A DNA stretch of 5,644 nt from an uncultured Selenomonas sp. GTDB taxonomy: Bacteria; Bacillota; Negativicutes; Selenomonadales; Selenomonadaceae. Below are positions 1 through 4,971 of this stretch, piece after piece. Below the pieces are notes generated by a model, which ran no database searches, was not told the DNA's origin, and saw only the letters and a program-made list of their open reading frames with translations. The stretch's first letter is position 1. Every line of letters begins with the position of its first letter. Made by a program: the position numbers and the translations under genes. The stretch covers positions 1-5,644 of the forward strand of contig CAMURM010000128.1 in NCBI GenBank assembly GCA_947097535.1, read 5' to 3'.

Positions 1-795
1 CCCGAGCTGATCGCGGAGGTGCGCGTGCGCTACGGACTCGACGAGCCGATCTGGGTGCAGTATTTCGTATGGCTGCGCGACCTCTTCTCGGGCGATCTCG
101 GCTACTCGCTGCTCTTCTCCATGCCCGTGGCGACGCTCTTAAAGGACGCGATACCAAACACGATTCTTCTGGCGGTTTCGGCGATGGGGCTTTCGATCCT
201 CATCTCCGTGCCGCTCGCAGTTCTCGCATTTCGCTTCTATGCGCGGCCGCTCGACCTTGTCATTCGCTTCGGCTCGTTCTTTGGTATCACGATACCGACG
301 ATCTGGCTGTCTTTGATCTTCATCTACATCTTCTCGGTCAAGCTGTCTCTGATACCGATCCATACGACAGGACTCACGGGGCTGATCCTGCCGTCTCTCG
401 TACTCTCCTTCTACTACATGGGGCTGTATGTGCGCCGCCTGCGCGGTGCGCTCCTCGAAGAGCATCAAAAGGACTATGTGACGGGCGCACGCGCCCTCGG
501 GCTTTCCGATTCGCGCATCCTCTGGCGCTACATCATGCCGAACGCGCTGCCGAACATCATCACGATGTTCGGCCTGTCCTTTGGCAGCCTCTTGGGCGGC
601 ACGGTCGTCATCGAGGCGATCTTCGGCTGGCGCGGCATGGGCTTTTTGATGGTCGAGGCCATAAAGAACAACGACTTCACGCTCATGCAGGCCTACGTCC
701 TCTGGGGCGCGGGCATCTTCATCCTCGTCAACCTCGCGGCGGACATCCTCTGCCTGTGGCTCAATCCCAAGGTGCGCGAACAGGAGGTGGGCTGA
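1..795 (+). CDS. NikB-like ABC transporter permease (5'-truncated)
   Basis: This is the first inner-membrane permease subunit of a nickel/peptide-class ABC importer. It pairs with the next permease to form the channel. The frame is open from base 1, and 264 codons are visible before the TGA at 793-795. E. coli NikB is about 314 residues, so roughly 50 N-terminal residues, including the first membrane helix, lie upstream. The GTG at codon 7 is internal and not a start. Visible codons 11-36 hold the family pattern YGLDEPIWVQY...GDLGYS. Hydrophobic segments lie near 54-78, 92-112, 125-143, 186-206 and 230-253. The EAA loop that docks on the ATPase is at about 158-184 (DYVTGARALGL...MPNALPN), followed by EAIFGWRGMG near 205-214. 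The family assignment is firm. Nickel versus peptide or metallophore specificity is not visible here. Confidence 0.93.
   Translation, partial: PELIAEVRVRYGLDEPIWVQYFVWLRDLFSGDLGYSLLFSMPVATLLKDAIPNTILLAVSAMGLSILISVPLAVLAFRFYARPLDLVIRFGSFFGITIPTIWLSLIFIYIFSVKLSLIPIHTTGLTGLILPSLVLSFYYMGLYVRRLRGALLEEHQKDYVTGARALGLSDSRILWRYIMPNALPNIITMFGLSFGSLLGGTVVIEAIFGWRGMGFLMVEAIKNNDFTLMQAYVLWGAGIFILVNLAADILCLWLNPKVREQEVG
782..788 (+). promoter_or_regulatory. Shine-Dalgarno site of the NikC-like gene
   Basis: AGGAGGT lies inside the last codons of the upstream permease, 8 nt before the ATG at 797. It is a near-perfect anti-16S match and fixes the NikC-like start at 797. Confidence 0.85.
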
Positions 796-796
796 C

Positions 797-1642
797 ATGG
801 GACTCTTCTTCTCGCGCATGAGGCGCGACCCGCTCTTCTGCGTGCTCGCGGCGCTCCTCCTCCTGTGGATCGCCGCGATGTTCGCCGTGCCGCCTTTCCT
901 CCCCTACGACGCCTATACGAACGACATGGGCGCACGCCTCCTGCCACCGTCGGCAGAGCACATCCTCGGTACGGACCAGCTCGGGCGCGACCTTCTCTCG
1001 CGCGTCCTCGTCGGCGGCCAGGCGAGCCTTTCGGCGTCCCTTGTAAGCGGCATCCTCTCTGCCGTCTTCGGCATCGGCGTCGGCGCGGCGATGGCTCTGA
1101 CGCGCGGCCGCATGCAGCTCATCTCGACGGGAATCGTCGACTTCTTCCTCGCCTTTCCGAGCCGCGTCTTCCTCGTCGCGCTCCTCGGCTTCCTGGGGCC
1201 GAACGTCGGCAACGTCATCCTCGCCGTCTTCATCACGACGTGGGCGGAGTATGCACGCATCGTGCGCACGATCGTTCGCACGGAGCGCGAGAAGCCTTAC
1301 GTGCGCTACGCTGACGCGTCGGGCATCCCGTTTTCGCGGCGGCTCTTTCGCTATGTGCTGCCGAACGTCGTGCCGCAGATGTTCGTCTTCTTCTTCCAGC
1401 ACTTGAGCGACATCGTGCTCATCGTCGCGGGACTGTCGCTCATCGGCATCGGCATCCAGCCGCCGACGCCCGAATGGGGCATGCTCCTCATGGGATCGAA
1501 GGACTACATGCAGACGGCGCCGTGGCTCTTGATGTTCCCCGGACTTGCCATCTTCATCACGGTCATCCTCTTCAGCCTCATGGGCGACGAACTGCGCGAC
1601 ATCTTCGAGCCGCGCTGGGAAAGGAGGGGGGAGAAATCATGA
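797..1642 (+). CDS. NikC-like ABC transporter permease
   Basis: This is the second inner-membrane permease of the importer, 281 residues long and close to the 277 of E. coli NikC. The start is supported by the AGGAGGT site 8 nt upstream and by a 1-nt gap to the preceding stop. An N-terminal helix (about 13-33) leads to the diagnostic HILGTDQLGRDLLSR motif (55-69) of the DppC/OppC/NikC branch. Further membrane segments lie near 78-100, 112-134, 136-150, 195-219 and 243-262. The EAA loop is at about 168-194 (YVRYADASGI...YVLPNVVPQ). GIGIQPPTPEWG (217-228) is the conserved family sequence before the last helices. The gene is probably co-transcribed and translationally coupled with its neighbours, since its stop overlaps the next start as ATGA. 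I see no defect. Substrate specificity cannot be read from it. Confidence 0.95.
   Translation: MGLFFSRMRRDPLFCVLAALLLLWIAAMFAVPPFLPYDAYTNDMGARLLPPSAEHILGTDQLGRDLLSRVLVGGQASLSASLVSGILSAVFGIGVGAAMALTRGRMQLISTGIVDFFLAFPSRVFLVALLGFLGPNVGNVILAVFITTWAEYARIVRTIVRTEREKPYVRYADASGIPFSRRLFRYVLPNVVPQMFVFFFQHLSDIVLIVAGLSLIGIGIQPPTPEWGMLLMGSKDYMQTAPWLLMFPGLAIFITVILFSLMGDELRDIFEPRWERRGEKS
1621..1627 (+). promoter_or_regulatory. Shine-Dalgarno site of the first ATPase gene
   Basis: AAGGAGG sits 11 nt before the ATG at 1639. That ATG overlaps the upstream TGA (ATGA, 1639-1642). The site supports 1639 as the start, although the same frame stays open further upstream within the permease gene. Confidence 0.75.
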
Positions 1643-2454
1643 GCGAAAAGAACACAGCCGCGCACAGCGCGAAATCCTCGCCGCATCTGCCCTTCCTCGC
1701 CGTCGATCACCTTTCCATTGATGTGGCGAAAAAGCGCGTCCTCGACGACGTGTCGCTCGCATTGGAGGCAGGCGAGGCGCTTTCCATCATCGGTGCAAGC
1801 GGCTCGGGCAAATCGACGCTCCTGCGCGCCATCCTCGGGCTTCTGCCGCACGAGGGCAAGGCGATCGCGGGCAACATCCTCTACCACGGCGCACCGCTTT
1901 TGAAGAATGCCGCGCTGCAAAAGGAACTGGCAGGGCGCGACTTCGCCATGGTCTTCCAGAATCCCGGCAACTACCTGAACCAGAACCTGCGCGTGCGCCG
2001 CCAGTACGAGGACTTTCTGCGTGCACACGGCGTTCTCAAGAAGGAGTGGCCGGCCCTGATGGAAGATCGCCTCAGAGCCGTCGGCTTCAGCGAGCCGAAG
2101 CGCGTGCTCAGCGCCTACCCGTTCCAGCTGTCGGGCGGCGAGCGCCAGCGCACGGCGACGGCGATCACGCTCTCGCTCTCGCCGAAGCTCCTCCTGCTCG
2201 ACGAGCCGACGAGTGCGCTCGACCCCATCGCTTCGCTCGAATTCCTCGACCGCATGAAGCTCCACCAGTCGCGCGGCGCAGCGATCCTCTTCGTCACGCA
2301 CAACATTCGCGCGGGCGCCTACCTCGGCGACCGCCTGCTGATCTTGAAGGACGGACGCATCGTAGAAACCGGCCCGACGCAGGAAGTCATGGAAGCGCCG
2401 CAGGAAGCCTACACGAAGGAACTCTTGGCGGCGATCTTGGAGGTGAAGTCATGA
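1639..2454 (+). CDS. NikD-like ABC transporter ATP-binding protein
   Basis: This is the first of two cytoplasmic ATPases that drive the importer. Starting at the ATG of the ATGA overlap it has 271 residues; E. coli NikD has 254. All nucleotide-binding motifs are intact: Walker A GASGSGKST (52-60), Q-loop glutamine 107 in VFQNPG, signature LSGGERQR (164-171), Walker B LLLLDEP (184-190) with catalytic Glu189, D-loop SALD (192-195) and H-loop His221. The protein ends soon after EAYTKELLAA (256-265). It therefore lacks the roughly 60-residue C-terminal oligopeptide-transporter extension of OppD/DppD (usually about 330 residues), which favours a Nik- or Cnt-type metal importer (inference). The first 15 or so residues are a low-conservation, polar extension. 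The stop overlaps the next start as ATGA, so the two ATPases are probably made in equal amounts. Confidence 0.93.
   Translation: MSEKNTAAHSAKSSPHLPFLAVDHLSIDVAKKRVLDDVSLALEAGEALSIIGASGSGKSTLLRAILGLLPHEGKAIAGNILYHGAPLLKNAALQKELAGRDFAMVFQNPGNYLNQNLRVRRQYEDFLRAHGVLKKEWPALMEDRLRAVGFSEPKRVLSAYPFQLSGGERQRTATAITLSLSPKLLLLDEPTSALDPIASLEFLDRMKLHQSRGAAILFVTHNIRAGAYLGDRLLILKDGRIVETGPTQEVMEAPQEAYTKELLAAILEVKS
2439..2445 (+). promoter_or_regulatory. Shine-Dalgarno site of the second ATPase gene
   Basis: GGAGGTG lies 5 nt before the ATG at 2451, which overlaps the upstream TGA (2452-2454). It decides the start, because the reading frame is open for about 400 nt upstream in a non-genic frame. Confidence 0.8.
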
Positions 2455-3212
2455 CGGCAGAAAAGAAGGCAGGCGAAATGCCCGACGTGCACGAAGATAT
2501 GCCCGCGCTCCTTGAGGTCATGGACGTAAAGAAGTCCTTCGATACCCAGCGCGGCAGGCAAGAAGTCCTGCGCGGCGTATCGCTCCGCCTCGCGCCCGGC
2601 GAAGTCTGCGGCATCGTCGGCGCAAGCGGCTCGGGCAAGTCGACGCTCTTTCGCATCATCGCAGGCTCAGAGCTGCCCAACGAAGGCACGGTGCAGAAAA
2701 GGGGCGTCGTGCGCATGGTCTTTCAAGATCCGCGCGAAGCCTTTTCGCCGCGAATGCAGATGCGCGACTTCTTCCGCACGGCGCTCGAAAAGGCAGGCGA
2801 GACGAAAGCTGCGCTCGAAAGCCGCATCCTCGCCATGCTCGCCGAGGTGCATCTCGCGCCCGCCGTCCTCGCCGCCCTGCCGCACCAGCTTTCGGGCGGC
2901 GAGCTGCAGCGCGTCATCATCGCGCGAACGCTGCTCCAAGAGCCGGACATCGTGCTCTTCGACGAGCCGACGAGCGCACTCGACGTCATCACGCAGAAGG
3001 AAATCCTCGACCTCATCGCCGCGCTGCGCCGACGCTTCCGCTTCGCAGGACTCTTCGTCGGGCACGAACTCGGCGCCGTGCAGCATGTGGCGGAGCGCAT
3101 CTATGTGCTCGCGGACGGCCGCTTCGTCGAGACGCTCGCGGCAAAAGACCTCGCGCACGCCAAGCACGAAGCGACTCTCGCGCTGCTGCACGCGAGCGAG
3201 CTTCTCGGCTGA
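2451..3212 (+). CDS. NikE-like ABC transporter ATP-binding protein
   Basis: This is the second cytoplasmic ATPase, 253 residues (E. coli NikE: 268), expected to form a heterodimer with the preceding one. Motifs in order are Walker A GASGSGKST (57-65), Q-loop Gln92 in VFQDP, signature LSGGELQR (147-154), Walker B IVLFDEP (167-173) with Glu172, SALD (175-178) and H-loop His205. FQDPREAFSPRM (91-102) matches the FQDP-x-(S/A)-(L/F)-(N/S)-P-R-x pattern seen in NikE/DppF/OppF partners. The H-loop context reads FVGHEL rather than the common FI/VSHDL, a mild substitution. The C-terminal Opp/Dpp extension is absent, as in the first ATPase. The start follows from the ATGA overlap and the ribosome site at 2439. 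It is the last gene of the tightly coupled block, and a 212-nt gap follows. Confidence 0.93.
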   Translation: MTAEKKAGEMPDVHEDMPALLEVMDVKKSFDTQRGRQEVLRGVSLRLAPGEVCGIVGASGSGKSTLFRIIAGSELPNEGTVQKRGVVRMVFQDPREAFSPRMQMRDFFRTALEKAGETKAALESRILAMLAEVHLAPAVLAALPHQLSGGELQRVIIARTLLQEPDIVLFDEPTSALDVITQKEILDLIAALRRRFRFAGLFVGHELGAVQHVAERIYVLADGRFVETLAAKDLAHAKHEATLALLHASELLG

Positions 3213-3234
3213 GGACGCACGATCTTACCGAAGT

Positions 3235-3265
3235 CTGCCAAGCGGCGTCACCCCGCTTGTATCAT
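3235..3265 (+). promoter_or_regulatory. Weak candidate promoter for the binding-protein gene
   Basis: TATCAT (3260-3265) matches the -10 consensus at 5 of 6 positions. CTGCCA (3235-3240) matches the -35 consensus at 4 of 6, with a long 19-nt spacer. If it is real, transcription would start near 3272, at the base of the structured segment. The spacer contains an inverted repeat. Support is weak, because read-through from the ATPase genes would equally well supply this mRNA. Confidence 0.2.
3239..3259 (+). repeat. Inverted repeat after the ATPase genes (poor terminator candidate)
   Basis: CAAGCGG (3239-3245) pairs perfectly with CCGCTTG (3253-3259) around a 7-nt loop. It starts 26 nt after the stop of the second ATPase. 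The following bases (TATCATAGATT) are AT-rich but form no run of T, so this does not look like a standard intrinsic terminator. It could be a partial terminator, a processing site or part of the larger structured gap. Confidence 0.4.
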
Positions 3266-3268
3266 AGA

Positions 3269-3351
3269 TTGCAGGGACGCAGAACGACAAGACCGTGCGG
3301 CCAAGAGTAAGGGGCTGTACGCAATTCCTTGTCTTTTAGCCGTTCCTGCAA
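3269..3351 (+). other. Structured intergenic RNA segment (three stacked helices), unassigned
   Basis: The transcript of this 83-nt segment can fold into one long irregular hairpin. The outer helix pairs 3269-3279 with 3341-3351 (11 bp, arms TTGCAGGGACG and CGTTCCTGCAA, one G-U pair). The middle helix pairs GACAAG 3286-3291 with CTTGTC 3328-3333, plus three pairs (3282-3284 with 3335-3337, one G-U) across a C/U mismatch. The apical helix pairs CGTGCGGCC 3294-3302 with GGCTGTACG 3313-3321 (9 bp, two G-U) and closes a 10-nt purine-rich loop, AAGAGTAAGG. The middle and apical helices are separated by an asymmetric 2/6-nt internal loop. About 29 pairs can be drawn by hand. No open reading frame with a ribosome site fits here. 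I recognise no cobalamin, NiCo, yybP-ykoY or fluoride riboswitch signature. It could be a novel leader element, an mRNA processing or stability element, or a small palindromic repeat. Confidence 0.5.
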
Positions 3352-3356
3352 GGAGA

Positions 3357-3374
3357 CGGACGCGGAAGCGTCCG
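3357..3374 (+). repeat. Perfect 7-bp hairpin with GNRA-type loop
   Basis: CGGACGC (3357-3363) pairs perfectly with GCGTCCG (3368-3374) around the loop GGAA, which fits the GNRA tetraloop class. It begins 5 nt after the large structured segment ends. No T-run follows (AGATTCATTT), so it is not a standard terminator. As DNA it could also be an 18-bp palindromic operator. Confidence 0.5.
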
Positions 3375-3386
3375 AGATTCATTTGA

Positions 3387-3408
3387 GGAAAATGCTGCTG
3401 CATTTTCC
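3387..3408 (+). promoter_or_regulatory. Perfect 9-bp hairpin abutting the binding-protein ribosome site
   Basis: GGAAAATGC (3387-3395) pairs perfectly with GCATTTTCC (3400-3408) around the loop TGCT. The stem ends only 2 nt before the Shine-Dalgarno sequence at 3411. It leaves that site single-stranded while burying an in-frame upstream ATG (3392). A role in translation efficiency or in stopping 3' decay at the operon boundary is plausible but inferred. A palindromic protein-binding site in DNA is an alternative. Confidence 0.5.
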
Positions 3409-3410
3409 AC

Positions 3411-3417
3411 GGGGAGG
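3411..3417 (+). promoter_or_regulatory. Shine-Dalgarno site of the binding-protein gene
   Basis: GGGGAGG is placed 7 nt before the ATG at 3425. It selects 3425 over the in-frame ATG at 3392, whose only nearby purine tract (GAGGA, 3385-3389) is 2 nt away and too close. Confidence 0.85.
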
Positions 3418-3424
3418 TTTATTC

Positions 3425-4936
3425 ATGAAACGTATCTTTACCGCGATCTTCCTCATCTGCTCCCTCCTTGCCTTCACAGGCTGCGGCGGGAGCGGCATGA
3501 AGAGCAAGCCGGGGCATCTCAATCTCGCCCTTTGGTGGTTCGGCGAGACGCTCGACCCCGCGCACGCCTGGGACGGCTGGACGCTGACGCGCATCGGCGC
3601 GGGCGAAACGCTCGTCGCCGTCAACGAGCACATGGAGTTCGTGCCGCAGCTCGCCGACAAGTGGGAGCACATCAACGCTACGACATGGCGCTTCCACATC
3701 CGCCCGAACGTGAAGTTCCAGGACGGCACGCCGATGACGCCCGAGCTGGTCAAGGCGTCGCTCGAACGCACGATGCAGGAAAACGACCGTGCGAAAAAGG
3801 CTCTGCACGCGAAAGAAATCCGCGTAGACGGGGAAAACATCGTCATCGAGACGGAAGCGCCCAACGCCTCCTTGATCTCGGCGCTTTCCGACCCGCTCTT
3901 CATCATCGTCAACACGCAGGCGGACATGTCGAAGGTCGCCTCCACGCCCGTTCTCACGGGACCCTATACCATCACAGGCTGGACAAAGGGATCGGAGATC
4001 CAGATGAAGCGCAACGAGCACTATTGGGACGGCAAGCCCGGGCTTGACACGGTCACGGTCAAGCTCTTCGAAGACGACACCTCACGCGCCATGGCTCTGC
4101 AGTCGGGCGAGATCGACCTCATGCAGCGCATGACGGAGGCAAACCGCAGCCTCTTCGCAGACAAGCCCGATTATACCATCTACGAGACGACAGGCGTGCG
4201 CGTCTTCATGGTCACGCCATACCAAGGCGATGGCATTTTCACGGACAAGAACCTCAGAAAAGCGCTCGCCTACATGCTCGACAACGACGCCCTCGCCAAG
4301 TCCTACGGCAATTCCGTGGCAGCGGGCGAGCCGTTCCCGCCGAGCGTCCCCTACGGGCACACGGGACAGAAGGTCACGTACGATCCGGCGAAATCCGAGG
4401 CGCTCTTTGCGGCGGCAGGCTGGAAGAAGAACGCGCAGGGCATGTACGAAAAGGACGGCAAGCCCCTGACGCTGCGCTTCGCAACCTGGGGCACGAAGAC
4501 AACGCTCTATGAAGCCATCGAATCGCAGCTTCGTGCCGGCGGCATCGATGTGAAGATGGTTCATGTGCAGGAGCCGGACAAGGTCGATGAAGTCGGCGGC
4601 TTCGACCTGCTCGAAGAAGATTGGTCCGTCGCGACGACGAACGATCCGTACCCGTGGCTGCGCGGCATGCTCTACTCGAAGAGCGGCAAAAACACGAACC
4701 ACAGCCGCTACGCCAGCCCCGCCTTCGACGCCATCATAGACGAGATGGCCACGGCGCTCGACCCCGCACAGAAAGATGCGCTCGTCATGAAGGCGGCACA
4801 GCAGATCATGGAAGATCAGCCCTCAATCTTCCTCATCGTGCCGACGACGACCGTCGTGGGCAAGTCGAACGTCAAGAACGTCAAGATCTTCCCGCTCGAC
4901 TACTACCTGCTGACGAAGGACATCACGGTCGAATGA
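3425..4936 (+). CDS. ABC transporter substrate-binding lipoprotein (SBP_bac_5, NikA/CntA-like)
   Basis: This is the extracytoplasmic solute receptor of the importer, 503 residues (E. coli NikA: 524). The chosen start gives a classic lipoprotein signal: Lys2-Arg3, a hydrophobic core, then FTGC with the lipidated cysteine at 20 and a flexible GGSG linker. It is therefore probably anchored to the outer face of the inner membrane. The family-5 pattern is clear: LDPAHAWDGWTLTRIGAGETL (43-63), PQLADKW (74-80), then WRFHIRPNVKFQDGTPMTPE (88-107) and LTGPYTITGW (177-186). The LRKALAYMLDNDAL segment (277-290) and a C-terminal lobe with NDPYPWLRGML (406-416) follow. Nickel-contacting residues cannot be assigned without alignment; His47, Trp49, Trp52, Arg56, Arg413 and His426 are candidates only. 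It lies 212 nt after the ATPases behind structured RNA and 35 nt before a porin gene. Peptide or metallophore binding remains possible. Confidence 0.92.
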   Translation: MKRIFTAIFLICSLLAFTGCGGSGMKSKPGHLNLALWWFGETLDPAHAWDGWTLTRIGAGETLVAVNEHMEFVPQLADKWEHINATTWRFHIRPNVKFQDGTPMTPELVKASLERTMQENDRAKKALHAKEIRVDGENIVIETEAPNASLISALSDPLFIIVNTQADMSKVASTPVLTGPYTITGWTKGSEIQMKRNEHYWDGKPGLDTVTVKLFEDDTSRAMALQSGEIDLMQRMTEANRSLFADKPDYTIYETTGVRVFMVTPYQGDGIFTDKNLRKALAYMLDNDALAKSYGNSVAAGEPFPPSVPYGHTGQKVTYDPAKSEALFAAAGWKKNAQGMYEKDGKPLTLRFATWGTKTTLYEAIESQLRAGGIDVKMVHVQEPDKVDEVGGFDLLEEDWSVATTNDPYPWLRGMLYSKSGKNTNHSRYASPAFDAIIDEMATALDPAQKDALVMKAAQQIMEDQPSIFLIVPTTTVVGKSNVKNVKIFPLDYYLLTKDITVE

Positions 4937-4956
4937 CCCGGAAGCAAAAAGAAAAT

Positions 4957-4963
4957 GAAAGGT
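4957..4963 (+). promoter_or_regulatory. Shine-Dalgarno site of the SLH porin gene
   Basis: GAAAGGT lies 8 nt before the ATG at 4972, a moderate match in an A-rich stretch. The whole gap between the binding-protein stop (4936) and this ATG is 35 nt. It shows no hairpin and no clear promoter, which supports co-transcription. Confidence 0.6.
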
Positions 4964-4971
4964 TGTCGTTC

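Noticed and set aside
139..819. Long minus-strand open frame opposite the first permease gene
   Set aside because: Its translation is Arg/Asp/Glu-rich with no recognisable domain and it mirrors a well-supported gene. Such frames arise from GC-rich codon bias.
1474..1638. Upstream in-frame extension of the first ATPase
   Set aside because: The extra 55 codons overlap the end of the NikC-like permease in another frame and have no family similarity. The ATGA overlap with a ribosome site at 1621 supports the start at 1639.
1504..2301. 265-codon minus-strand open frame opposite the first ATPase
   Set aside because: It overlaps intact Walker A, signature and Walker B coding sequence on the + strand and shows no motif or ribosome site of its own.
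2046..2450. Upstream in-frame extension of the second ATPase
   Set aside because: It lies wholly inside the first ATPase gene in a different frame and reads as low-complexity Arg/Pro-rich sequence. The ribosome site at 2439 and ATG at 2451 give a normal NikE-length protein.
1795..2648. Near-identical DNA around the Walker A motifs of the two ATPase genes (about 1790-1822 and 2619-2648)
   Set aside because: The similarity is limited to conserved motif codons of paralogous ATPases with shared codon bias. It is not a recent duplication or a recombination repeat.
3269..3351. MITE or insertion-element interpretation of the terminal TTGCAGG/CCTGCAA repeats
   Set aside because: No flanking target-site duplication is visible and there is no second copy in the window. 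It is not excluded, but it is unsupported here; a genome-wide search would decide.
3329..3424. Earlier starts for the binding protein (TTG at 3329 or ATG at 3392)
   Set aside because: They would place extra polar residues before a perfect lipoprotein signal peptide. The 3329 start sits inside the structured segment, and the ATG at 3392 has no properly spaced ribosome site.
3213..3424. Known metal or cofactor riboswitch, Fur box or NikR operator in the gap
   Set aside because: I found no B12 box, no NiCo or yybP-ykoY core, no NikR GTATGA-N16-TCATAC pair and no convincing Fur-box match when reading both strands.
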